DNA of 43,736 nucleotides, taken from Desulfobacterales bacterium (GTDB lineage: Bacteria > Desulfobacterota > Desulfobacteria > Desulfobacterales > JARGFK01). The notes under the pieces are model-generated. The model did not search any database. It had not been told where the DNA came from and saw only the letters and a list, made by a program, of their open reading frames with translations. The translations under genes and the position numbers were made by a program. Below are positions 16,689 through 25,721 of this stretch, piece by piece (the stretch's first letter is position 1; each line of letters begins with the position of its first letter). The stretch spans positions 1 to 43,736 of the forward strand of contig JARGFK010000030.1 in NCBI GenBank assembly GCA_029211065.1, read 5' to 3'.

Positions 16689-17867
16689 ATGAAGTATAAA
16701 CATGTTGCATTGTTATCTATCGGGCACCTTGTGACGGACATCAATCAGGGGGCGCTGCCGGCGCTGCTCCCTTTTTTTATCGCCAAACACGATCTTTCAT
16801 ACGCGGCCGCGGCAGGGATCGTATTTGCCCTCAATATGGCGTCCACCATCATCCAGCCCCTGTTCGGACATGCCGCCGATCGTTTTTCGAAACCCTGGCT
16901 ATTGCTGGTGGGGATGCTGCTGGCCGGTTCGGGGCTATCATTGACAGGTATTGCGCCGAACTATACCTGGATATTTGCACTGTCCATCGTCAGCGGCATC
17001 GGCATCGCCGCTTACCACCCCGAGGCCGCCCGCCTGGTTCATTTTACGGCAGGTGAACGGAAGGGAACGGCCATGAGCCTTTTCGGCATCGGCGGCACGC
17101 TGGGTTTTGCCATCGGTCCGATTTTAGCGACTGCAGCCATGCTTTACTGGGGGCTGAGGGGCACACTGGTCCTGTTTGTGCCGGTCAGCGTCATGGCGCT
17201 GGTTATGGCGACGCAGCTTTCCAAGTTGGCCCCCTCTGAACATTCCATCCGCTTTAAAAAAACAGCAGGAGGGACGGAAGATCTCCAGGATGCCTGGGCG
17301 CCTTTTATCCGATTGACACTTACCATCATCGGCCGGTCCGTTCTCTTTTACGGTTTAAATACATTTATTCCCCTTTATTGGATCCATGTGCTGCATGAAT
17401 CGAAAGCGGCAGGGGGCATGGCGCTGGCCGCATATGCGGGTTGCGGGGTTCTGGGAAACCTGCTGGGGGGAAGCCTGGCCGATCGCATCGGTCAGAAAAA
17501 AGTCATTCTCTTCGGTTTCTTCGGCCTGGCCGTACTTTTTCCGATTTTCGTCTGGGTCGATAATGCCCGGATTGCGATGCTCCTTCTCATACCGATCAGT
17601 TTGACGCTGTTCGGCACCTACAGCCCCACCATTGTATTGGGCCAGAAGTATCTGCCCAATCGCATCGGGTTGTCGTCGGGGGTCACCATCGGCATTGCCA
17701 TTGCCATCGGGGGCGGTGCTTCGCCGATCATCGGTAAAATCGCGGACCTTCACGGCATCCGCTTCGCCCTGGCATCCCTTGCGTTTCTGCCGGTCGTAAC
17801 TGCGGCGATGTCCCTGACATTGCCGGAGCCGCAAAAGATGGATCAAGCAGGGAAAAAACGGCTATAG
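16689..17867 (+). CDS. MFS transporter, fosmidomycin-resistance (Fsr) type
   Basis: Encodes 392 residues with about 12 membrane segments. The opening V-A-L-L-S-I-G-H-L-V-T-D-I-N-Q-G-A-L-P-A-L-L-P-F-F and the A-D-R-F loop after segment 2 are typical of Fsr-like major facilitator proteins; a second G-G-S-L-A-D-R-I-G-Q-K-K loop starts the C-terminal half. Such proteins export small compounds such as fosmidomycin, but real substrates are mostly unknown. I place the start at 16689 rather than the ATG at 16665, which lies inside the preceding gene and would add residues of no transporter character. Confidence 0.88.
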   Translation: MKYKHVALLSIGHLVTDINQGALPALLPFFIAKHDLSYAAAAGIVFALNMASTIIQPLFGHAADRFSKPWLLLVGMLLAGSGLSLTGIAPNYTWIFALSIVSGIGIAAYHPEAARLVHFTAGERKGTAMSLFGIGGTLGFAIGPILATAAMLYWGLRGTLVLFVPVSVMALVMATQLSKLAPSEHSIRFKKTAGGTEDLQDAWAPFIRLTLTIIGRSVLFYGLNTFIPLYWIHVLHESKAAGGMALAAYAGCGVLGNLLGGSLADRIGQKKVILFGFFGLAVLFPIFVWVDNARIAMLLLIPISLTLFGTYSPTIVLGQKYLPNRIGLSSGVTIGIAIAIGGGASPIIGKIADLHGIRFALASLAFLPVVTAAMSLTLPEPQKMDQAGKKRL

Positions 17868-17959
17868 CGTTGAGTTAAAATGTCATATTTGAAATAAATG
17901 ATTACCTGGCAGGACTTCTTTTCTGGTCTGAACCCAGCGAAATCGCTTCAGCACCTCAA

Positions 17960-18000
17960 AAAAGACAGGGCAGCTTAAATCGCAAGCCGCCCTGTCTTTT
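17960..18000 (+). terminator. Rho-independent terminator after the MFS transporter gene
   Basis: A long stem pairs AAAGACAGGGC (17961-17971) with GCCCTGTCTTT (17989-17999) and extends by GCTT/AAGC around a 7-base loop, one mismatch inside. The T-run at its end and A-run at its start make it potentially active on both strands. Confidence 0.85.
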
Positions 18001-18114
18001 AACATATTCGCATTTATAATTAACCGGGGACATCGACACCCGGGTCGCATCCCAGGTGCGGGTCTTTATCTTCACATTCAAAATTCTTTTCGCGGGTGTT
18101 GAAAGGAGAGCAAC

Positions 18115-18858
18115 ATGAAACAATTGTGCGTGACGACGGCAATGGGAAAACGATTGATCGGCAAGGCGCTGGCAGTCCACCCCGAGGTTAAAACGGTTCT
18201 TCAAAAAGGGACCCTGGTCATCATTGCCGGAACGACCAACGGATATGTGGCCGAAGAGATTCTTGCCTCACTGGGTCAGGCCGAAGGGTTTACCCGTAAA
18301 GGGTTTCGCCGGGGGATTGCCATTGCGCCCGGAGCCAAACTGATCAAGGCGGAGTTTCCCGGAGACGTGGTTATCACGGACGGCCTTTGGCAGAAGGGGA
18401 AAACGATTTTTGACGTCGCCGATACGCTCAAGGCCGGGGATATGATCCTGAAAGGGGCCAATGCCTTTGACCAGCGCGGCCAGGCCGCCGTCCAGATCGG
18501 CCATCCCCAGGCCGGCACGATGCTCCCCACCATTTCGGCTGTGGTCGGTTGGCGGGTGCAGTTTATCATACCGGTGGGTCTGGAAAAGCGGGTGCTGGAT
18601 GATGTGACCGCACTGTCCCGGCGGGTGAACGCACCGGACGTAACCGGACCGCGATTGCTGCCGATGCCGGGCAGGATTTTTACCGAACTGGATGCGATCC
18701 ATTTGCTGACCCGGGCAACCGCAACCCTGATAGCTTCCGGCGGCGTCTATGGCGCGGAAGGCGCTTCCTGGCTCGGGATTGACGGGACGGGAGCGCAGAT
18801 TGAAGATGCGGTTGGGCTGATCAAATCGATTTCCGACGAACCGCTGTGTGTCGTGTAG
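18115..18858 (+). CDS. Protein of unknown function (247 aa)
   Basis: I do not recognise the family. The sequence is soluble, without signal peptide or membrane segment, and glycine rich, with phosphate-loop-like patches (I-I-A-G-T-T-N-G-Y-V, G-A-N-A-F-D-Q-R-G-Q-A-A-V-Q-I-G, L-I-A-S-G-G-V-Y-G-A-E-G-A). The pattern of short strands ending in Gly-rich turns suggests a nucleotide- or sugar-phosphate-binding alpha/beta fold, but this is only an impression. A strong GGAGAG lies before the ATG. It stands alone between the terminator at 17960-18000 and the VWA gene, which begins 85 bases later and may share its transcript. Confidence 0.75.
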   Translation: MKQLCVTTAMGKRLIGKALAVHPEVKTVLQKGTLVIIAGTTNGYVAEEILASLGQAEGFTRKGFRRGIAIAPGAKLIKAEFPGDVVITDGLWQKGKTIFDVADTLKAGDMILKGANAFDQRGQAAVQIGHPQAGTMLPTISAVVGWRVQFIIPVGLEKRVLDDVTALSRRVNAPDVTGPRLLPMPGRIFTELDAIHLLTRATATLIASGGVYGAEGASWLGIDGTGAQIEDAVGLIKSISDEPLCVV

Positions 18859-18943
18859 CACGCAGCTCTAAATATGGACGCTGTTTGGGATCGGATGCAT
18901 TTGGGGGCGTCTAAAAGACAAAACCCTTAAAGGAGGTCCCATC

Positions 18944-20755
18944 ATGACAAAAAAAATAACCTATTCAGTTGGTCTGGCTTTCAGTCTGGTTCTGGCTGTG
19001 ATGATTTTGATGCCGAACTTTGTATCTTATCGAAAAGGACCGACAGAACAAAAGACAGTTGAAACAGTTCCGGCTGGAAAAATCACAGGTCCGACATTGG
19101 AAGCCGGTCGGGTATTCAAAGAAAAGGCTTTGGCCGACCATACAGCTGATGCCTTGTCTGAACGAAGCTACGCTCGGCCACGGCTGGAACTCGCCGAGGA
19201 CTTTAACCGGCCGGCACCGGCGCAGCAGAGACCGACGGGCATGCCCAAACTTGCGCGGGAAGCTTTATCCGTTGAAAATGAAGAAAGCCTCCGACAGCCG
19301 GACCAGACCTACATAGGCCGTGATCGGTTTGAGACCCTCACGCCGAATCCTGTCAAGGTGGTCCGGGAAGAACCGGTTTCAACGTTTTCAATTGATGTGG
19401 ATACGGCATCTTACGCTTTCGTCAGAAGGGCATTGAACAATGGGGAACTTCCCCAGAAAAACGCCGTGCGCATCGAAGAGCTGATCAATTATTTCAGTTA
19501 TGATTACCCCTTGCCCAAGGACCGTTCAATTCCATTCAAAGCAACCGTCAGTGTTTTTCCTTCGCCATGGAATCCGGCGACCCGGCTGCTTCATATCGGC
19601 ATCAAGGGGTTTGATGTGGCCCCGGAAAAAAAGCCGAGGGCCAATCTGGTTTTTCTGATTGACGTGTCGGGTTCCATGAACAGTCCGGACAAGCTGCCGC
19701 TTTTAAACAACGCTTTCCGGATGCTGGTCGAAACGCTGGATCCCAATGACAGCGTCGCCGTCGTCGTCTATGCCGGGGCCGCCGGAACGGTGCTGGAACC
19801 GACGTCCGTAAAAGAAAAGGGAAAGATCCTGGCGGTGTTCGATCGTATGACAGCCGGTGGATCCACGGCCGGGGGCGAAGGCATCCGCCAGGCATACGCC
19901 CTGGCCGAGGCGAATTTTGATCCGAAAGGGGTCAACCGGGTTATCCTTGCCACCGACGGGGATTTTAACGTGGGGATCCGCGATCCCGAGGAGTTAAAGG
20001 GCTTTGTGGAACGCAAGCGGCAAACCGGTGTTTTTCTGACGGTGCTGGGGTTCGGCAGGGGAAATTATAATGACGCCCTGATGCAAAAGCTGGCCCAGAA
20101 CGGCAACGGCGTCGCCGCCTACATCGACACCCTCAACGAAGCCCGCAAGGTTCTGGTGGATGAGGCCCAGGCCAGCCTTTTTCCGATTGCCAAAGACGTC
20201 AAGATTCAGGTTGAATTCAACCCTGCCGCTGTGGCCGAGTATCGCCTGATCGGATATGAGACCCGGATGCTGCGGCGCGAAGATTTCAACGATGACCGCG
20301 TGGACGCCGGCGACATCGGGGCCGGTCACAGTGTCACCGCCATTTACGAGATTACGCCGCCCGGCAGCAGCGGTCGGTTGATCGATGACCTGCGCTATGG
20401 CAGCCGGCCTTCTGCCGGCGGGGATCGGACGGCAGGAAAGAATGTGGAGGTTGCTTTTCTGAAGATACGCTACAAGCTTCCCGATGCTGAAGAAAGCCGC
20501 CTGATCACGACACCCGTCAACCAGGACCGTGAGCATCAATCCCTGGACAGGGTCTCTGAAGACGTTCGCTTCTCAACTGCCGTTGCCGCATTCGGCCAGA
20601 TCTTGCGCGGCGATTCGTATGTAAAAAGCTTTGGCTACAATGATGTGATCGCACTGGCTGAAGGGGCGCGTGGTAATGATCGCTTCGGCTATCGTGCCGA
20701 ATTTCTGAACCTGGTGCGACTGGCCAAGACGGCCCGGGCCATGGGGGAGAAATAG
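18944..20755 (+). CDS. VWA-domain protein of the YfbK type
   Basis: Encodes 603 residues starting with a membrane or signal segment (about 6-27), preceded by a textbook AAAGGAGG. A conserved entry region (E-E-P-V-S-T-F-S-I-D-V-D-T-A-S-Y-A-F-V-R) leads to the VWA domain with a complete MIDAS motif D240-V-S-G-S-M, the T of A-G-G-S-T and a later A-T-D-G-D-F. The C-terminal part (about 420-600) is the extension typical of YfbK proteins (F-S-T-A-V-A-A-F-G-Q-I-L-R-G-D). The protein probably sits in the periplasm anchored to the inner membrane and binds another protein through a metal ion. It is not directly linked to the MoxR operon some 1.2 kb downstream, though VWA proteins often work with MoxR ATPases. 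Confidence 0.9.
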   Translation: MTKKITYSVGLAFSLVLAVMILMPNFVSYRKGPTEQKTVETVPAGKITGPTLEAGRVFKEKALADHTADALSERSYARPRLELAEDFNRPAPAQQRPTGMPKLAREALSVENEESLRQPDQTYIGRDRFETLTPNPVKVVREEPVSTFSIDVDTASYAFVRRALNNGELPQKNAVRIEELINYFSYDYPLPKDRSIPFKATVSVFPSPWNPATRLLHIGIKGFDVAPEKKPRANLVFLIDVSGSMNSPDKLPLLNNAFRMLVETLDPNDSVAVVVYAGAAGTVLEPTSVKEKGKILAVFDRMTAGGSTAGGEGIRQAYALAEANFDPKGVNRVILATDGDFNVGIRDPEELKGFVERKRQTGVFLTVLGFGRGNYNDALMQKLAQNGNGVAAYIDTLNEARKVLVDEAQASLFPIAKDVKIQVEFNPAAVAEYRLIGYETRMLRREDFNDDRVDAGDIGAGHSVTAIYEITPPGSSGRLIDDLRYGSRPSAGGDRTAGKNVEVAFLKIRYKLPDAEESRLITTPVNQDREHQSLDRVSEDVRFSTAVAAFGQILRGDSYVKSFGYNDVIALAEGARGNDRFGYRAEFLNLVRLAKTARAMGEK

Positions 20756-20903
20756 GTGCCGGGGGTCAGGGCATGGTAAAGGAAGTGTTGACGAGAGACG
20801 AGGGAAGAGAGACGAGGGGCGAGAAACGAGAGAAAAGGGAATGGTAAAAGGCACAAGGCGCACGGTGCAAGGCCTGAAAGCAGTGAATAGTGACGAGTGA
20901 CAA
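20756..20903. repeat. Degenerate GACGAG-type repeats
   Basis: Purine-rich stretch with many imperfect copies of GAGACGAGGG/GTGACGAGTGAC. The same family recurs at 25540-25620 and, in the opposite orientation, at 41608-41651. No coding potential seen. Confidence 0.7.
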
Positions 20904-21007
20904 GTATAGCGGTTGTCAAAAAAACGTTCCGTTATCCAAACGTTCTTTTCTACAACCGCTTATACCGCAATTCATTGTTTCGGAACTTTATTATAGAAAG
21001 CGGTATA
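20904..21007. repeat. Nested inverted repeats, MITE-like
   Basis: An imperfect hairpin joins 20904-20928 (starting GTATAGCGGTTGT) with 20939-20965 (ending ACAACCGCTTATAC). A second inverted pair, TATACCGC (20961-20968) and GCGGTATA (21000-21007), overlaps it, so the unit appears three times. Could be a small mobile repeat. Confidence 0.65.
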
Positions 21008-21036
21008 AACTGCTAAACAGCAGGGATACCGGAAAG

Positions 21037-21083
21037 AAAAAAAGGGGGCAACGTGCCGGGTAAAAGCACGTTGCTCCCTTTTT
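21037..21083. terminator. Bidirectional rho-independent terminator
   Basis: Stem of about 18 pairs with one G-T wobble: AAAAAGGGGGCAACGTGC against GCACGTTGCTCCCTTTTT around the loop CGGGTAAAA. Flanking A- and T-runs allow termination from the VWA gene (plus) and from the response regulator gene (minus). Confidence 0.85.
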
Positions 21084-21144
21084 GATTTTAAGGAAAAGGA
21101 TTGGCTGATTCTTACTACTCCGGCAATAAAACATCCCAATGGTT

Positions 21145-21206
21145 GTCATTCCGGCGAAAGCCGGAATCCAGGCAAATACTGGATGCCGGATCCAGTCCGG
21201 CATGAC
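21145..21206. repeat. REP/dRS3-like palindromic repeat
   Basis: Contains ATTCCGGC-GAAA-GCCGGAAT (21148-21167) followed by ATGCCGGA-TCCAG-TCCGGCAT, framed by GTCAT and ATGAC. This arrangement is a widespread dispersed intergenic repeat in many proteobacteria. Confidence 0.8.
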
Positions 21207-21262
21207 GAATTTGGTATTAATAATCGCCGATTTAAAAGATCAGGTTTCAACAAAAAGGGACA

Positions 21263-21760
21263 TCATTCATCCGTGAAATATTCGCCGTACTGCTTTTTGA
21301 ATTCCTTATATTTCTCCATCCAGTCCGGGCCGAATTGGTTGTCGAAAAATTTTTTGAGCTTGCCGTACCAGCCGCGATATTTGACGTTATTTTCGTGTGC
21401 TGTCAACAGATCGGCAACAAAAGTGGCGATTTCTGGCATTTTATCCTTGGGGATATAAGCCTTGGCGCCGCCTTTGATGGATTTTACAAAGTTGTCCGGG
21501 CTCAGGGCGTGGGCCGTGAACATGATCGCCGGAATCCCGTTTTTGTTGGCAATTTCAAGCAGGTCATATCCCTGTACGCCCATTATGTCCAGGACGGCGA
21601 CATCGAACTTTTCCCGATTCAGGAGTTTCTCGGCACTTTCAAAATCAGACGCAGTATCAATCCGGCACATGTCCAGCAATTCAGACAGCGATTCCAAAAC
21701 GTCCGGCTCATCATCAACAATCAAGATCCTTTTTCCGTTCAGTATATTCGTTGCGTTCAT
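21263..21760 (-). CDS. Response regulator, receiver domain with a short C-terminal extension
   Basis: Encodes 165 residues. The receiver domain has acidic D16-D17, phospho-acceptor D58 in V-A-V-L-D-I-M-G, the switch Thr in M-F-T-A-H-A and the conserved Lys in Y-I-P-K-D. A 40-residue charged, aromatic tail follows (K-Y-R-G-W-Y-G-K-L-K-K-F-F ... W-M-E-K-Y-K-E-F), too short for a DNA-binding domain; it may dock to a partner. No histidine kinase gene is adjacent, so it is an orphan. A good AGGGGAA precedes the ATG. The terminator at 21037-21083 lies downstream. Confidence 0.9.
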   Translation of the reverse strand: MNATNILNGKRILIVDDEPDVLESLSELLDMCRIDTASDFESAEKLLNREKFDVAVLDIMGVQGYDLLEIANKNGIPAIMFTAHALSPDNFVKSIKGGAKAYIPKDKMPEIATFVADLLTAHENNVKYRGWYGKLKKFFDNQFGPDWMEKYKEFKKQYGEYFTDE

Positions 21761-21962
21761 AATGCTTCCCCTTTGGTTATGGCCGGTTTAAGTGTTAGAA
21801 TTGAGCTAAGTATAACTTCTGAAGGGAAGATGTCAAGATAGGGGCCATTAATTTCCAGAAGCTGGAATAAATATTGTTTTCAAACCGGATTCGTTTTATC
21901 TTCCCTTCGGAAATTTCGAGTTCAATTGTATCCTGAAACATAACCGAACAGGGGGTATCTTT

Positions 21963-22901
21963 TTGGATTTCAAGTTGTGTGAAAAAATTATCACCAATAT
22001 GTCCAGGGTGATCGTGGGAAAATATGAATCTCTCGAACTGCTGATGGTGGGGATGCTGGCGGACGGGCATGTGCTGCTGGAAGATGTCCCCGGCATCGGC
22101 AAAACGCTCATCGCCAAATCGCTTGCCAAATGCATCGACGGCAGCTTTAAGCGGGTTCAGTTCACCCCCGATCTGCTGCCGTCGGATATTACGGGCTTTA
22201 ACGTATACAATCAGCAGAGCTGCCAGTTTCAATTTCAGCCGGGACCGGTGATGACGAATATTTTGCTGGCCGATGAAATCAATCGCACCATCCCCCGAAC
22301 CCAGGCCAGCCTGCTGGAGAGCATGGAGGAGCGGCAGGTGACCATTGACGGGCAGACTTTGCTCCTTCCGACGCCGTTTTTCGTGATCGCCACCCAAAAC
22401 CCCATCGAGTTGGAAGGGACGTTTCCGCTGCCGGAAGCCCAGCTGGACCGATTCCTGTTGAAGCTGCGGGTGGGATATCCAAACCGGAACGAAGAAATCG
22501 CGATCCTTGAACGCTTCCAGGAAAAAGATCCGCTGCCGGAGCTGGATGCCGTGACAACGCCGGAGAGGTTCGCCGAGCTGCAGCAGGCACGCAAGAAAAT
22601 AGGCGTTTCCGATGCGCTGCGGCAATATATCGCCGATCTTGTGGGAGCCACCCGCCGGCACGATGCGCTGCGGTTTGGCGCCAGCCCCCGCGGCAGCCTG
22701 GGGCTGATGCGCGCCGGCCAGGCGCTGGCCGGCATCAGGGGCCGGGCCTATGTCCTGCCGGACGATATCAAGCATCTGGCGATCCCGGTTTTGTCCCACC
22801 GCCTGATACTCAAAGACGCCGAACGGCTGCGGGGCGAAACACCGGAACGGTTTGTGGAGCAAATTCTGGAAGAGACACCGCTGCCCGCCCCAATGGAGTG
22901 A
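21963..22901 (+). CDS. MoxR-family AAA+ ATPase
   Basis: Encodes 312 residues from a TTG start supported by CAGGGGGT seven bases upstream; the N-terminal helix (I-I-T-N-M-S-R-V-I-V-G-K) is already typical of the family, so a later ATG would cut it. Walker A is G44-I-G-K-T48, Walker B is L-L-A-D104-E105-I-N-R, followed by the A-T-Q-N-P sensor region and P-E-A-Q-L-D-R-F. MoxR ATPases act as chaperones for maturation of complexes, often together with VWA proteins. It is the first gene of an operon with DUF58 (6 bases later) and DUF4129 genes. Rare TTG initiation may keep expression low. Confidence 0.92.
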   Translation: MDFKLCEKIITNMSRVIVGKYESLELLMVGMLADGHVLLEDVPGIGKTLIAKSLAKCIDGSFKRVQFTPDLLPSDITGFNVYNQQSCQFQFQPGPVMTNILLADEINRTIPRTQASLLESMEERQVTIDGQTLLLPTPFFVIATQNPIELEGTFPLPEAQLDRFLLKLRVGYPNRNEEIAILERFQEKDPLPELDAVTTPERFAELQQARKKIGVSDALRQYIADLVGATRRHDALRFGASPRGSLGLMRAGQALAGIRGRAYVLPDDIKHLAIPVLSHRLILKDAERLRGETPERFVEQILEETPLPAPME

Positions 22902-22907
22902 TCCGAA

Positions 22908-24110
22908 ATGACAGCAGGAACCGAAGACAAGCTCTCTTGCGCCTATACGTTGCCGTTGATTTTGGCGCTGGTGGGTTTGGTGCTGTTTATGGCTTTGCTG
23001 ACCCGGCAGTTATCCCTGACATTTCTCTGCATTCTGGTTTTTACCATGGCAGCGGGGGCAAAAGCCTGGAGCCGTTTGAGCATCATTGGGATTCAAAGCG
23101 AGCTGAGAATCGACAAGAAAAAAATGTTTCCGGGCGAGACCCTGGCCCTCAGCATCGGGGTTGCGAACAACAAGATTTTGCCGGTATGGTTGCAGGTCCG
23201 GGTGGCCCTCAAGGGGGCGCTGCAAACCGCTTCCGGCCAAACGGCGCTGAGAAAAGACAGCGGGCTGTTGTGGTACCAGCGGGTAAGCTTTAACTGGCAG
23301 CTGACAGCGGTAAAAAGAGGGGTCCATCGCATCGGTCCGGTGGTCTTTGAGGTGGGGGATCTGCTGGGATTTTACCCGCAAATAGAACAGGCACCCGATT
23401 TTCATGATGTTATTGTCTACCCCCGCCTGGTGCAGCTGAACCCGATACGGTTGCCGCGGCGTGATTTTTTCGGAATTCCCGGGGTCAGGAGCCCCATCGA
23501 AGATCCCATTTACATCCATGGCACCCGTGATTACCAGTCTCGTCGTCCGGCCCGTTACATTCATTGGAAAGCCAGCGCCAGGCATAACCGCCTGATGGAA
23601 AAGGTTTGTGAACCCGCAGAACAGGAGAAGATACTGATGCTGGTTTGCACCGACCGGTTCAGCAGCGATCACACCGGAGAAGCCTTCGAACGGGCACTGG
23701 AAGTGGCCGCTTCTCTTGCGGTCCAGCTCGACCGCATGCGCTTTGTGGTGGGCCTGGCTTCAAACGGCCGTTTAAAGGGCGGCGGCAATGCTGCAGTGAA
23801 GATATCCCGAAACCCCGGCCATCTTTCAGATATTCTGGAAACAATGGCCAGGCTGGAACCGGTCCCGGCAGGGGAGATGGTAGACATATTACAGCGCGGG
23901 TTGACCCTGCCCTGGGGTGTTACAGCGGTATGTTTTACCTGCCGGCTCGATGGCGCAAGCCTGGCGTTGAATCAGTATTTTAACCGCCGCAACATACCCA
24001 TGGTGATGATCGTCTGTGATCACACGGCCGACCTTACGGCCGCTGAAACAAAGACCAACGAAAAGATCTATCGGCTGGATGACATCCGGGTGAAAGGCCC
24101 TGCAATCTGA
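22908..24110 (+). CDS. DUF58 protein
   Basis: Encodes 400 residues. Two closely spaced N-terminal membrane segments (about 10-45) are followed by a beta-rich part and the DUF58 core D-P-I-Y-I-H-G-T-R-D-Y-Q-S-R-R-P-A-R-Y-I-H-W-K-A-S-A-R, then L-M-L-V-C-T-D, a VWA-like start of unknown metal status. DUF58 genes normally follow moxR genes; here they are 6 bases apart. The TGA shares one base with the next gene's ATG (TGATG), so the downstream protein should be made by coupling. Probable role is in envelope processes with the MoxR ATPase, which is inference from such operons. Confidence 0.9.
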   Translation: MTAGTEDKLSCAYTLPLILALVGLVLFMALLTRQLSLTFLCILVFTMAAGAKAWSRLSIIGIQSELRIDKKKMFPGETLALSIGVANNKILPVWLQVRVALKGALQTASGQTALRKDSGLLWYQRVSFNWQLTAVKRGVHRIGPVVFEVGDLLGFYPQIEQAPDFHDVIVYPRLVQLNPIRLPRRDFFGIPGVRSPIEDPIYIHGTRDYQSRRPARYIHWKASARHNRLMEKVCEPAEQEKILMLVCTDRFSSDHTGEAFERALEVAASLAVQLDRMRFVVGLASNGRLKGGGNAAVKISRNPGHLSDILETMARLEPVPAGEMVDILQRGLTLPWGVTAVCFTCRLDGASLALNQYFNRRNIPMVMIVCDHTADLTAAETKTNEKIYRLDDIRVKGPAI

Positions 24111-25509
24111 TGAAACGAGTACCCGATGCTGTTTTTTGGACGGCTGCTGCCGGAATGGAGCTGAGTTGGGTATATGCCTGGGCCGCATTCATTATGGATG
24201 CCGTCACTAAACGGCCGTATCCGCTGACGGAGGCCGTCGCCATATTTGTCCTGGCGGCACTGGTGACCGTTTTTACCCGGGGTCGGGGCTGGCGGAACAT
24301 TCAGATCCTGTCCATCCATGGCGCCGGACTGACGGCGTTCGCTTTCCGGGGCGTGCATCAATTATGGTATCGGCCCGAAAGCTTCTGGAGCCTGACCTGG
24401 CTGGGGGATTTTTTAGGCCGGACGCGGGACCCCATCGCCTGGTTCACCCTGGCGGCCCTTTGGGCCTGGATGATTGTTTTCTGGATCTGCGGAATGCGAT
24501 ACGTCCGGCGGTCAGCAGCTTATCCGGAAATATCTGTCCGATTTGATAAAGGGCTGACCTGGCTTTTTGCGCTCCTGATAATGAAGTTGTTTATGCGGAC
24601 GCAGATAGGGATACCATCGGCCGAACCTGTTTCAGAAGCGCAGATTTTTCCGTTTTTCATTTTTGGCCTGCTGGCTGTGGCCCTGGCCCGCAACCGAAGC
24701 GGCAGTCAAAAGGGTTTTATGACCGGCTACCGCGGCATCGGCCTGATAATAAGCTTCAGCGCCGCCGTCTTCTTTTGCGGAACCGGGCTGGTGCTGCTTT
24801 TTATGCCGTACCTGCGGGCCGCCTCCGAAATCGGCTATGAAGTGCTCAAAGAGTCTGGAAAAGTTCTCGGTCCCATTCTGGTTAAAATTCTGATGTTCAT
24901 CTTCGGGTATAAGTCCAACCAGCCCGCGATGCCGGAGATTATACCCCGGAAAAGTCCGGCAGAGCCGCTGCCTGAAATCGAACCAGCCTGGTGGACGGAA
25001 CTTTTTTTAAACTCTATGTATGGATTTTTTGGGTGCTGCTGGTGCTGTTGGTCGTTTTCTTGGTCGGACTCGGGGCATGGTATTTGTGGCGCTGGCTTTT
25101 TGCAAGAACGCAGAAAGCAGCGCACGACAGCAGGGACACCAACCGTTTCCTGCAATGGCTGGAACACTGGATCGTCTATCTGCAATTGGTTTATGATAAG
25201 CTGTGCGGGCGGAAAAAGGGACACGAGGCGATCCGTCTTTACAGGGCACTTTTAAGATGGGGAAAGCGAAGCGGTTTTGCGAACCGGAACAGTGAGACGC
25301 CGCTGGAGTACGGGCGGCGCCTGAAACAGCAATTTAACGCAATGTCCGCGGAAATCGATCTGATCATATCCGGTTTCAATCTGTATGTCTATGGCGAGGT
25401 GGTTTGCGATGGACAGGAAGCGGCATTTGCGCGGCAAGCCTTGAAAAAATTGCAGAGCCCGATGTTGTGGCCAAAGCGGTTTAAGATGTGGTTTTTGAGT
25501 AGCGATTGA
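24110..25509 (+). CDS. Multi-pass membrane protein with DUF4129 domain, split by a single-base frame break
   Basis: The first frame (from ATG at 24110) gives about six membrane segments in its first 250 residues, then a Pro-rich linker ending P-A-W-W-T-E-L. There the frame shifts: the sense continues in the -1 frame with a further membrane helix (L-Y-V-W-I-F-W-V-L-L-V-L-L) and a DUF4129 domain (Y-R-A-L-L-R-W-G-K-R-S-G, T-P-L-E-Y-G-R-R-L, F-N-L-Y-V-Y-G-E) to 25509. The joint lies on a run of seven T after 25001. An eighth T would restore one protein of 466 residues. The site also reads T TTT TTA in frame, a classic -1 slippery heptamer. Third gene of the MoxR-DUF58 operon; the usual transglutaminase domain of TgpA relatives is missing. 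Without repair, the first frame ends at 25255. Confidence 0.82.
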
Positions 25510-25721
25510 GAGAAGTCGAAAAGGGTCGGGGGATAAATAGTAACGAGTGACGAGGGACGATGGACGAGGGAAGGGCAAATGGCACCAGGCGCAGGGCTCA
25601 AGGCGAAAGCGAAAGCAGATGGTGAGCTTGCGGCTGGGTCGCAAGAGCAGGTGAGGGCAATGGACTTTTAGCTGAAACCTCTAAAAGGTTCCTTTTTCAT
25701 AAGCCGTGTAGGGAGAATTTT
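25510..25721. repeat. Intergenic stretch with degenerate GACGAG-type repeats
   Basis: From about 25540 to 25620 the sequence repeats GTGACGAGGGACGATGGACGAGGG-like units followed by GGCACCAGGCGCAGGG, the same order as after the VWA gene (20756-20880), where a GCACAAGGCGCACGG block follows. No gene seen. Confidence 0.65.

Noticed and set aside
21795-22862. Long minus-strand open frame of 355 codons opposite moxR
   Set aside because: The plus strand encodes a perfect MoxR ATPase with all motifs; the minus frame is only an antisense shadow with no recognisable domain.
24991-25509. Separate DUF4129 gene with a GTG start at 24991
   Set aside because: No ribosome site, the first residues repeat the linker in another frame, and the domain is usually fused to the membrane part that precedes it.
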